From Podospora pseudocomata (taxonomy: Eukaryota; Ascomycota; Sordariomycetes; Sordariales; Podosporaceae): a DNA stretch of 64,000 nt. The translations under genes were made by a program, and so were the position numbers. How positions within the stretch are numbered: the stretch's first letter is position 1; every line of letters starts with the position of its first letter. The notes beneath the pieces are model-generated. The model was given only the letters and a program-made list of their open reading frames with translations, did not search any database and was not told where the DNA came from. The stretch spans positions 186,001 to 250,000 of the forward strand of contig NW_026946366.1 of NCBI RefSeq assembly GCF_035222375.1. Direction: 5' to 3'. Positions 43,302 to 54,701 of the stretch are shown one piece after another.

Positions 43302-45730
43302 TAAGGTGAACTCGATCTCTGCAGCAGAGTTCGGGTTTGATTTTTGAAGTCCTCAAACAAAACAAGGTTGATAAAGCTCGACAGGGCTTCTTGCTCTGGA
43401 AAGAAGACTGGAGCCGGTGCGGAGATAACCTCCGGCTAGCCTATCTTCGTTGGGCAGGCACCAGGTACGAGTTGTGCTGGCCGCGGTTAAACGCTTCTAT
43501 ATGGAAGTAAAGCTTCAGTCTCTATGTTGGCCGGGGGAGCTAAAGGATGAAGGCAGGAGCGAAGCATCAAAATTTGAAAAACTGGCCGTCAGACATACTG
43601 TGATCCCAAGTTGGCGGTTTGTGGGGTGGGCTGTGTGTGGTGTGGCTTCTCGAAAAACGGTCTCTTCGGTTCACGGCTCGCTACGGGAATGTTGTGTGAC
43701 CGCGTTTGGTCTGTCTCTCACCCTCGCCCCGGAAGTAGGCGCATTCCTTTGTTGCGATTTGCGGGAACTTGAATTGGTAGGTGGGAAGAAGCAAAGGAGT
43801 CTGTCTGTCTGTTACTGTCAGGCAATCGCTATAAGCCGATGGATGGGATAGCGGGGTATAGGGTTGTGGTTGTGGTCGTGGTCAAGGAATCCTGATTCTG
43901 AGCGGGCATAGATCCGACAGCTGCGGGGAAACCCCAAGCAGCCCTAATGGAGAGAGGCCAGAACAAAGACAGGTCTCGAAGCCGAGCTACCAGCTGCATG
44001 TCCGATGAGCTTGCTGAGCTTCATGCAGCTTCGTCCCCGTCCAGCCGCTGAGCTGCACCAGCCGTGCCTGGGGCCGGACGGGGTTATGCTAGCAGGGCAG
44101 AACGGGGAGGCGAAAGACCCAAGGAGCTGCAGCAGAGGTGGAAGTCGCCTGTTTGGTGCCTTGATCAAATGTCAGGTGGTCCGGGTGGCATCAACCCCAA
44201 CCGTCCTGGGCCGAGCTCGATCTTGTCCATGGGACAAGATCCGCCATCGTGCCCCAGCAGACAGACTGATGGCTTCCAGGTTGCGCGGGGCGGGGAGGGT
44301 GCTTGGGGCTACATGGTGTGTGTGTGCTGTGCTTCGACGGGAGCGGAGAAGTAGGTCTGCGCTCTACCTACCTAGTCTGTCGTGTAACACGGCCTGCGTA
44401 TCGAGGTGAGGGTGGAGAGGAAGTTGCGGCCTTTGGTGGTTCTGGAAAATATGCCCCGCAGCATGAGAATGGGATTTGTTGGAATGCCATACCAGACCCA
44501 AAATCAAACGTGTTTATTCATCTGAGAGTCTTTTTCTTATCTTCATTGAAGACCATTGCTGAAAAGTTATTCAATTGATCAGCAACATGGGCGCACTGGG
44601 GACCACACCGCTGTCCTTGATACAATCAATTCAAGGCCCATCAAATTCATGAGGATGCTTTGTTCAAGGTTGTTTTTTTGCTCGACTCGGAGATAGCATT
44701 CCTGCTTTCCAGGTTGGTCGGCAGCAGGGCCCACTTGGCACCGGAACCAGCCCGCTGGCTGACAGGGGTCGGCTTGCTGCCAGTGCCAGACATTAGAGCT
44801 TCACTGGGCTCACCTTAGCTTAGACCTTCCCGAACACCTTCCTGATCAACACCGACAGGTACAAGTACGTGAAAACAGGACAAAGGGCCATGTACCGGGG
44901 AGAATTACCCTATCGACCTAGCTCGGCAGCCATCATGCAGATGCTCCGCGCGCTTTCTTGCTTAGGATGCGACTATCATACGACTCGGTTGAGCGCGGTG
45001 CTCGATGCTCTGCATAGAAGACACGATATGTGGATTATGAAACTCCCACGCTGAAACCTGCTCGAGAGAGTACGTCTTTTGATCTGCCAAGCCGATAATC
45101 AACTCTCTCAACAATCTTCACGATGTTTCGGGGTCATTAGCTATCCTTGAAGGCCCTCATCCCCAAATCCCCATCTGACAAACCAAGCGATCTCCCAAGG
45201 AAGTGGAAGACGGACGCCACCTCCGCATTTTCCAGTTCCACTAACAAGGAGCCCTGGTTCTGGAGAAGGACGTCTAGCTTCCTAGATATGGATTTTGATT
45301 TGAAAGATCCATTGTGGCGGCCAAGTAAGAAAAATTTACACATGATCTTGTAAAAAAGAACAGCAGCATCAAGATCTCTCCTGGGGACAATGCTGTCTAC
45401 GTCCAGCTACCAGGTGAGGTTGAAACAGGATGCTGTGCCAAGAAAGTCAAGACGGTCCCACAAGACGCCATTCACACTTTGGGCTAGCGCTCCACTGCCT
45501 GCCTGCCTGCCTGCAAGCACGGGCCAAACTCTATTTGGTCGCCGCTCATAGGTAGGCGTGCCAGGCACCACCTCGCCAGCCTCAGACATCTACTTCAGGG
45601 ACCGATCAAAACATCCGCCAAATTTTCTGCAGGTACTTACTTTCAAGAAGAGTGGAAAGAAACGACCACCGACATACCACGAAACACAGTCAAAAATCTT
45701 CATAACAGCGGATACATAAAAACACACGCC
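43302..45730. other. Gene-free divergent region between bZIP and RFA3
   Basis: About 2.4 kb with only short open frames on both strands, none with recognisable motifs. Short GCCTGCCTGCCT (45497-45509) and GTGTGTGTG runs are the only repeats noticed. A long regulated promoter or an untranslated RNA is possible, but nothing shows it. Confidence 0.5.
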
Positions 45731-46334
45731 ATGGAGACCTCAACACCCAGAGTTACCTGCGCCTACCTCAACTCATACGTCGGCAGGAATGTTATGGTCG
45801 TGGGCAAAGTCGCCCAAATCCGCGGTGAAGACGCCATCATCGACGCCGACGGCAACATCTCTTGCAAGCTGAATCGCGTAAGCTTCTACCCCTCATCCAT
45901 CTTGTCTCTCCCTCAAGCTTCCCCACACAACCAATCCAACCTAATCGACCACAACATGCACAAGATCGGATCAGAACACATAACCACACAGACATATCAC
46001 CTCTGCAGCTCCCCGCATTATCCACAACCACACGCATACAAACAACAAGCTTTCCGAGCAAGCAAGGCTAACATGTTGTTACCCTCTGTAGGATGCCCAC
46101 CTAGTCCCGGGCAACGGTGTCCAAGTCATTGGCAAAGTAAACCCAGACCTGTCAGTCAAAGTCCTCAGCTCCCTTGACCTGGGCACGGGCGTTGGTGAGT
46201 GTTTTTTGCTTGCATGTCCTCCTCCTTGCCACAGATAACACTGACAGGTTTGGTTTTCAACAACAGACTACAACCTTGCCAACACAGTGGTGGAGATAAC
46301 ACATCAGCACAAGAACTTGTTTACCAACGAGTAG
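45731..46334 (+). CDS. RFA3: Replication protein A small subunit (RPA14/Rfa3)
   Basis: Smallest subunit of the heterotrimeric single-stranded-DNA-binding protein RPA needed for replication, repair and recombination. Exons 45731-45877, 46092-46194 and 46267-46334 join in phase to 105 aa, typical for fungal Rfa3. The sequence is a single OB fold: VTCAYLNSYVGRNVMVVGKV, EDAIIDADGNISCKLNR, LVPGNGVQVIGKVNPDLSVK, VLSSLDLGTGVDYNLANTVV, ending EITHQHKNLFTNE. Intron 1 is 214 nt, intron 2 is 72 nt. Without splicing only the first exon would be recognised, followed by an unrelated tail. Confidence 0.92.
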
Positions 46335-48227
46335 ACGTCATACGGAACTTAATAGAGCATATACCTAGTTTCTTTTCTTTTCTTTTTTTTTTCTTTTCTA
46401 GCAACTCGAGATCGGAGATCCTTTCATGGAAGCATGACTCGACTTTTTTTTTTCTGTGGCTCATAGATAATGGCAAATAGAGCTATTGGCTTGCTGATAA
46501 ATCTATACATTCTCTCAAAATGTTGGGAACACACAGACGTTGGATACGAGGCCTCATCCCATCTCAGTCTCTTTCTCGCCTCCACACTGACCATCTGCTC
46601 TGCCCTTGAGGTTCTTCTTGTCGTCCCTCGCCGCACCTCCTTTCCCCTCACCTCTGGTCGCCCTGACCATGTTTTTCTGCCCCAAGCTCCCTGCTGCTGG
46701 TGCTCCCCTCGCCGATTCTACCCGCGGAAACCTGTGGTCTAGCCCCTTAGGGAAAGGATCCGACGATGGCATGTGATGGGGTTAGGAGAACCTACATTGA
46801 TTGATCAGCGAGTGCGAGGCCTGAAAGCGGTTATTTCGCTGCCTACTGAATAGGTGAGTGGCCTTTGTATTCACAGTACGTATAGACATGGCTTTTTCAA
46901 GCTTACGGGTCCATACACACAACGGCAATATGTTTATAATGTGACTCATAAAATGTGCCCCTTCTTCCCGGCCTTTATCATGAATGACAGGACAAGATAT
47001 GGGCTTTCGTGAATAAAGTGTCGTGGTCTTTGACTGTTGTACAACGGCCCGGGATTCTCAAAACATCACCAGTTACGGAAAAACCGCTACAAATGCCCGT
47101 TCGTTACTCTGGTCAGAGAGACCTTTGAAGGATCTTAAAACTGGAACCCTCCCCCCCCACACACACCAAAATCCGGAGAGCACATTTCGTGAATCTCTTA
47201 CCCTCGTCGCACAAGCACCACTATTACAGCCAAGAAATCTTCATGTCATCTCTCAGTCAAACGGGCTTGTCCAGCTCTTACACTCAAAGATACCCGGGAA
47301 TGCGCGAGTATTAGTTCATTTTAAAAGACAGATATACCCACTGTCACTCGGAGTCCGTCCTACGATCACCAGGAGAGCTAGACTGGGGGAGTACAGTAAT
47401 GAGGATCTCCTCCTCTGAGAACAGTGCTAACACATCTAGTGACAGTGAGTGGTTTAAGATTCATAAAGACACTTGGCAAAACAAAATTCATCCTTAATGA
47501 GATGTAGACAAGCGACAGCCGCAATATGCAGACCCCCCTCCCGTCCCCCCTCCCCTCCCGCCTTCACACGCAACACGAACACACAGACAACTCCCCCCCT
47601 GATACACTCAATATCAATACTCTTTGCTTTGACATTTGACTAACACTAAAGCTAAAGTAACTCACACCTCCCCCATCGCTGCAAAAACTCCCTTCCCTTT
47701 CCCTCCCAAATCATAGTGATGTAATGCCATCACCATCCCCCCCCAACCGCGCTCAGTCCCTTCTTCCAACCCAGAACCAGATATCCTGTTCCCCTTTTCC
47801 AGAACACCCCCCCACCCAATCCATCGATCCAGGCTATGCGGTTCAAAAAGAAAAAAAAAAGAAAACCACTTGTTATTCCCCTATCCCTTTTCCGAAACCA
47901 CCGAACCACTCCTATTCTTGCATCAAACATATAAAAAACAAAAAATATAAAAGCAAGACAGAAAAAAACCGAAAAGAAAAACAACATTGTTGCTGATTTG
48001 TTGTTGTTGTAGTCGTATAAAACATAAAAAGTCGGAACAAAAGTGGGTATCTACTCGACATCATCGAAAGTGGAATGTGTCGTTTTGTTGCGCATCAAGA
48101 CGGCGCTCGTTGGGCGTGCCTGTGTTGCTTGTCGTAAAATCGGAAAAGTTTATCGTGAGCGAAAAAATCGTATTCGATTGCAGGCGAATCAGGACAAGGT
48201 TGCTTGGTGGGAAGGCCATCTTCCTAA
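46335..48227. other. Convergent intergenic region RFA3 - Spt21/Ams2-like
   Basis: About 1.9 kb between two converging stop codons. T-rich tracts lie at 46374-46398 and 46444-46453, C-rich and A-rich low-complexity DNA at 47520-47990. Short open frames carry no recognisable motif. Confidence 0.5.
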
Positions 48228-51200
48228 TTAGTATCCCTTTCCAGCACCATGTGGTTCCGCCCATGTGTTCTCGCCCAGTGGCGCTCCGAATTCGACACCA
48301 CCTTGACGTTTCCGCCTGGTAGAGGGCGGCGAGCTAGGCTGCATGGCCAACTCGGTACCGAGAAGGTTGTCGAAATCGATTGCATTGGTGCTTTCGAGGA
48401 GCTGTTGGGCAAGTGCGGCCTCGTCCAGATCTTGAAGGCTCCCGAGATCAATCTCAGGCAGCCTATGGGAAGGTGATCCGGTGGTGAAGTTGTTGGCTTC
48501 GCTCAGGAGCTGGGCGAGGTTCGCGGTGAAGGGTGATTCGAAGTGCTGTGCATCATCGTCATGCACAAAATGTGCCTGGGTAGGGGCGTGTCGGGGACTT
48601 CGTCGTCTGCCGGAAGAGCTGGGGGGAGCCAGCAGGCCGTGGTTGGATCCCGATCGGGGAGTGGTGATCCTGCGGGCGGTCATGTAGACATCGATCGGCG
48701 ATTTGACAATGCTTCGATGGGACCGCATCGACCTAGAGACACTCCTTGTTATGGGGCGATGACTGGGCGTCGGCCGGGTTGGTGTCCTGAACACACCGGC
48801 GGCAGTGGAACTGGGAGGTGGAGTGGATGGGCATCGGGGAGGTGTACCAAACAACTCTTGATCGAGCTGGTCGCCGCCGTTGGCTGGCGTACCAGTACGC
48901 GCTGGAAGAGTGTTGTGGTTCTCCTTGCCCGATGTAGCGGACTTGGCCACCTGACCGTGAGTGGCTGTTTGTGTGGCATTTGCCGAAAGCTCCCCAAGAA
49001 CCCGGGGCATTGCATCCTTCCTAGGTGACGGGAAGAGCAGCCTTCTTGTGCTGCCGAGATCATCTTCAACTGCTATGGGGCTGTCCGCTGTTCCACTACC
49101 CCTCGAGTGAGTTGATCCCGGCAAGCGCTGTTTTGGGGAGCTCCGCAAGTTTAAAAGCTTGTCATCGGTCGCGATTGTGTTGTGGCTTTCTGGTAGCGTC
49201 CCGTTCTCAGGGATGCTCTCAGGAATGTTTTCTTCTGGTGACTCATGGTCCAATGGGCCAGCAGGGTCCGTCGTGAAGTAGGCTTCCGAGGTGGGATTCA
49301 CCGGCCCATCGCTTTTGGCCCGTGACTTCTTCTTGCCCTTGCCTTCGCGCCTCTTACGGCTTTGGTTGAGGCGGGCGGCATCCTTCTCCCACCGGTCAGG
49401 CGGGCGGTGATTTCTGAACTTGGCAAGCCATATGCCACAAGCTAGCCACTAAGTTAGTTTGATTGCGAAAGGCCTAAAGTCGGCCGAGACAAAACTTACG
49501 ATTACACAAGAGGGTTTCAACCCACACCTTCTTGTCGTCCTTGGTACCAAGATTCTTCTTGACCAACCGATACGCCGCTGGCTGGCCCTCCGCATCCCGC
49601 TCGAGAATGTCAATCATGGTAACGAAACCTGGCTTATCCGAAAACTCATAGAACGGCGGGATTCCCTTGTGTTCTTGGATCCATATCTTACGCCAAGTAG
49701 GCGTCTCAATTGCGCCGCAGTTGTTACAGAATGGGGGGGATTCCCCTCTCATGATAGCAGACTCCAACCGCTCCTTGATAGTCTGTTTCTTGACCAGGTT
49801 CTTGCTGTAGCGAGGCGCGTCAAAATCGCTCGGCGGGCACGGGGCCTCGGACATGAATGGCTGCGGCAAAGTCAAGATTGGCTCGTTCCCGACATCGCTG
49901 GCTGGGACGGTCGGGACTTCAGGGTCTTGCGAGGCCGGGCGCGAAGGCGGTCTAGATGTTGGCGGAAGAGGCTGTTGCTGGTGGAAGCAAGGTTCGACAA
50001 CCTCGTGGCTCTCCATCACCGGCAGCGGCGCTGCAGGAACTGACACCTCTCGAGGCGACTGAGCAGGCTCAGAGGCCCTGGCGAAACCGTTTCTGACATG
50101 GTTGTTGTCCAAGTCGGCGGTGGGCCGCACGGAACTGTTCATGCTCCCAGGCGGCTGCTCGAAATGTGGAGGAAGAGCCGATTCCTGGGTCAGGCCATAA
50201 TGTTGGGTTGTCGTTTGCGCCTGTGCTGGTTGTACCGGCGCCTCTTGCTCCGAAACCACTGGGTTCGGGGCAGTGTGCGATCGTTTCAGGGACCGGGCGT
50301 TTCGTTTCTTTGGCGCTGGCTGATCGGACGGGATGGAAGCTGTCGGCCGTTCCACGGCTTGATGGGAAGCAGGAGGTGGTGATGGCCGGTGTGTGGTAGG
50401 TGGGGGTGTTGGTCGGTTCAAGGTCTTAACACGCCCAGCGGGGTTGAAGAGGCTCTTGGTTGGGAGCAGTTCTGGCGGGCCAGGGTTCACTTCTTGGAAT
50501 GTCACCTCCTGTTGCTGCGACGCAGTACGAACTCGACTATTCTTGCGGCTGTTGGGTTTGCTGGTCATGGGCACAGGTACGGGCTGGGCGATCTGCATCT
50601 GCGCAGGCATGGGTCCAGAAAGCTCCTGCATCCGTGGTGGGGGTAGGTCCGGCATCATATCATCCTCGTCGAAAAAGTCGTCGAGACCGCCGCTCATAAA
50701 GCCGGAGTCGACATTCCGCATGGGCATCGGAGGAAGAATCGGACTCGACGCTGGTGGACTAGACCGGAGGTAGGGGGTCGTGCGCGGGACTGGGGGTGAG
50801 GAGCCCAGGTCACCAACGCTGTCTTCGGGCGAATAACCTTGGTCTGGTGATTGACCAAATGATTCGACGGGTGAGCGGGCGTCCTGGCTCATCTCGTGCA
50901 TGGGTAGTTGGGGCTGTCTGTGTTGAAAGACGGGGATATTCTCCATTCCAACGGACTCGGACCGAGCCTTGTGGCCTACCATTCTTCTCCTTTGCTGCTG
51001 CTGCAAAAGAGCCCCATCAGGTACTGGTGTTGGTGCACGAGGGACATCTTGAAGATGGTTAGGCGTCGGGGCGTCGTTTCCCGAACCAATGGGTCTCATG
51101 GTGCGCAACGACCCTGAGGTACTGGCAGCTACTCTGAGTGAGTCTGGTGCAGAACCAAACGGCACGACGGCCGCATAGTCTGCCCGGATAACCTTTGCCC

Positions 51201-52411
51201 TTTTCTTCCGTGGGCCTTCATCACCGTCAGTGGCTTCCTCTGCCGCCGACGTGTTGCCCTCTGCAGCCGATTTGCGCGGACGGCCTCGTGGTCTGCCGGT
51301 TGGCGGTCGTTGCCTTCTACTTCTCGTTGAGGTTCGTGAGGACGGCCGGGAAGGACGCGCTTGTGGTTGCATCTCGACTACATTTTCTGTCGGCTGCGGT
51401 TGAGGTGCTGGTGAGGGAGCGCTATGGATCGGGGTGTGCGTCCTCGGGGGGTCGGGGACTGTGGCGACGCCAGGAAGGCCGTGGGACGCAGGTGGCGTCG
51501 GAGCCGCTGGCTGGGGCTCAGGTGGTGGTATACTCGATGGCCGATTCATATATGGAGGCGCACTATCACTTCTCATCTCCATCGGCCGAGGTTCATGCAT
51601 CGGGTGGCTGAAGTGGTGATTATGCTGAGTGTGCTGATTGGGCTGGCTATGAGGGTTGTGTTGATTGTGGTGATAGCCGTGATTTTGGACCGGAGCAGGA
51701 GGAAGCGCTGGTGATGGTACCTGGGCCACATTCGAATTCTGACCAAACATTTGGCTGGACTGAACAAACGAATTCCACTCCGAGTTGTCGTCGACGGGCA
51801 TCTGAGAAGAGTTTGACAGGTTAAAGCCCTCCAGGGCTGAAAAATCTGGTCGTGGTGGCGCCTTTGCAACCATTGTCAACTTGAGTTTCACCTCGAGTGT
51901 TTCCCGGCTCCCGCTGTTGAGAAGGGCGAGCAGATTGCGGGTTACTCGCCCTGGGACCAATTGTTGTTGTGCCGCCTCGTTGTTCGGATCCAGCCCCCGT
52001 GATAGCATCCCTTGCCCTACCAGGGGCACATCGGGTTCTGAAAAGTCATATGCATACACACTGTAGTCGTTCTCTGCCTGGTTGACAATCTCAGGGCTGG
52101 ACTGGGCGACAGCCTGAAGACATGTTCGGAGGTCCACCACGCCGATTGTGGTTCTTTCGTCGAGTGGAATTGTCTGGATGTGGAGCAGGTGAGGCCAACG
52201 AGCCAGGCAGTTGACCTGGCTATCTCGATCGAAGGTATACTGCACCTTCACTTCATGACATTAGATCTGTGTGGCTGGGTCAAGGTCAGGGCATGGCAAA
52301 CTCACATCCCATCGGCCTCGTCTGGACACCGAAATCTTCGACTCCGGCTGGCTGGGCAACCATGTGATGCGAGGGCGCCTGCTGCTGCCACGAGTTTGTT
52401 GGAGTGGCCAT
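48228..52411 (-). CDS. Spt21/Ams2-like GATA zinc-finger transcription regulator
   Basis: Exons 52411-52306, 52250-49500 and 49441-48228 join in phase to 1356 aa. The N-terminal domain (residues about 30-165) reads MGLKVQYTFDRDSQVNCLAR, then IGVVDLRTCLQAVAQSSPEI and YSVYAYDFSEPDVPLVGQGM, the Spt21-type region linked in yeast to histone gene transcription. A long disordered Pro/Ser/Gln/His-rich middle contains an AT-hook-like GRPRGRPRKS. The zinc finger has Cys877-X2-Cys880 (FCNNCGAIETPTWRKIW) and Cys951-X2-Cys954 (LLCNPCGIWLAKFRNHRPPD), with 70 residues between the pairs; the third exon begins inside the second pair. A basic NQSRKRREGKGKKKSR stretch follows. S. pombe Ams2 is a GATA factor for histone genes, so the same role is inferred. 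Confidence 0.88.
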
Positions 52412-54701
52412 GGTCACATATAGATCCTACGACACCGCGTCGCTCGCTCTGCAAGCAATTGGCGACAGGAATAGGTGCGGGCGCCGACTCGACGGTGGTC
52501 GGCTCGGGGTGTCGGGTGGTGGGAGGCGAGTTTGGGTGGAGAGACGGAGGAGAGGTTCGTTAATTGAGATCTCGAAGTAGGGTGGACCGAATTTGAGAGG
52601 CTGGTTTCATTCTCCAGAGCGCGTCCTGGCGAGGCGCACCCAGTCGCGTCGGTGGGTCCAACCGTCAACGACCCCTGCGCTCGAACCGTTTGTCTTGCAG
52701 CGAATGCCCCGCCAAACACCAGATAAGCTTCAGGAAGAGATGGAAACTGAGAGCACTTTACTGGGAGTGGGTGTTTGTATAGGAGTATAGCTGTCGTCGT
52801 GGGCTCGGTCAATCGCTAGTTGCTTTTTCCAAACTGCAGGGCAGTTATCAATGCTCTCGTTCACAACTCGAATAATTGTTGGCGTAGCGTGGTTGCATCC
52901 AAACATGGGGGGGCCACAATGACGCGAAGTGGGCCTTTCCGTGCCTTGCCTTGCCTTGCCTTGCGCTGCCTTCGAAGCCTCGGGCAGCGCGCGTTTGAGC
53001 TTTGAAAGTGAAGCACGGTCCACCCCCCATCTCCTGGGCAGGCAGAACAGCCAGGATTGAACACAGGCCGTCTGCCGCACCCAAATCGATCGGACTTTAG
53101 CGCTCAACTCCGTGGTTCCAAAGGCTCCCAACCGGGCACCCGAAAAAATGGAAAAACGATTAACTTTTAGCTGAGCTTTTGGCCTCGAGGGGATCCCGGC
53201 TGCCCTTTTATACTCCCCGCAGCTCCTCCCCCGTCACCGCCCACCACCGCCGGCCACAAGGCAGCAGCCCCACCCCGATCGAACACGCCTCACACCTCAC
53301 AACGCGAACTTGACGCCTGTTTAATTGATTTCTTATCGCTGATAACACAGACCACCCATCATATCCCCATTCCCCCCTTTCATCGCCGCTCAATCGGGCA
53401 AAACAAAAACACAAAAGTTGTGGCAACCACAAAATTCCATCCCTGAACTGCCAAAAAAAAAACACGCCGAAAAGGCGGTAACACCATGCCCTCATCATGC
53501 AACCCTTGACTATTTAGGGGCAAATGCACACGCATCCCGGCGTGCCAGTCCCGATGGTCCGCAGGCCTGCGTGCATGCGTTGTCGTGGTGTCGTGTATGA
53601 CTTGACTGCTATGTGGTGGCCGTGGTGGCTCAAATAAGACTGCTCAACGAGTTGGGGCTGCTCTGTATAAGTTGGAAAAATACAGGGGGAGCATTCGGTT
53701 AGAGAAGAGCAACCTCATGGGTCATTTCAATCTTCTAGCAAATGAGGTATACACTACCTCATCCCCAGAACCCATCCTCAAATCCCAAGCATCACCACTC
53801 CAACCATCATCCCTCAAAACACACACTCTCTCAACACCTCCCCACCACTAACCACAACTCCCGTACTCCCACTCCCACTCCCCATCCCCGTCGGCACGAT
53901 CCCCCCCTCATTAACTCGTCGTCGCCCTCCCCGCTGAATTCACCACCCTCCTCCCCCCCAACTCCCTCAACATCCCCGCCGCACTCCTCAGCACCCCCTC
54001 CCCTAGGATCGTCGTTGGCACACTGGTGCAATGACGACAGCCTGAAACGGTTGTTGTCCCGTTCGGCAATGCTGGAGAGAATATGCATGAAATTCACGAA
54101 TCAAGGAGGACGGGGGTTCTTCCGGGGGAATTTGGAAAAACGACAATAGGATACCACTAAATCTATGGATCTGAGGAGAGCATAGTCCATGGCAAATGCG
54201 GCTTACACAGAGCCTCTAAGGTTACCAGCTTCGAGCACCACCATATTGATATGATGAATTTTGGAATCTGTAAGTGTTGAGTGTAAAGGTGTAAAACAAT
54301 TTAAATACATCTTGCACCTGTGAGTACGTGAGCGAATCCTACATAAAATGGTACCCAATAGCTCTAACATGACGACGCCAGCGCCGAGTTGTGAACGAGG
54401 TTAGGAACAGCAGAAGATTCCACAACTGTACAGTTTCAGAACGTTAACCCCGTGGCGCACATATCCCCATGCTATCACTGTAAAGTATCCCGCCTCTTGG
54501 CACATAGAACCCCAGTTTCGTAATGACAGCTTCTAGAAACAGGAAAACCATGACATGTTAATCATAAGTCGTAAGTCGGTAAAAGTCGTTAGAATTCGGT
54601 ATAAGTTGTAAATCGGTAAAACGGTCGTGAATCAGTCTATATCATCGTATGTCGTCATGAAGCGTCATAAAATCATAAAATAAACAAAAATAAAAATATC
54701 A
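52412..54701. other. Intergenic region
   Basis: About 2.3 kb between the Ams2-like start and the stop of the next minus-strand gene. It holds a short pentanucleotide run near 52942-52964 (TGCCT units), C-rich DNA at 53740-54010 and AT-rich DNA with imperfect GTAAGTCGGTAAA-like words at about 54550-54680. No gene is recognised. Confidence 0.5.
54555..54680. repeat. Imperfect AT-rich word repeats
   Basis: Words such as AAGTCGTAAGTCGGTAAA, AAGTCGTTAG, TAAATCGGTAAAACGGTCGT and TATGTCGTCATGAAGCGTCAT recur with drift over about 125 bp at the 3' side of the following gene. The origin is unknown; it may be a decayed minisatellite. Confidence 0.4.

Noticed and set aside
53742-54149. Plus-strand 135-codon Pro/His/Ser-rich frame
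   Set aside because: C-rich low-complexity sequence with no motif and no supporting splice context.
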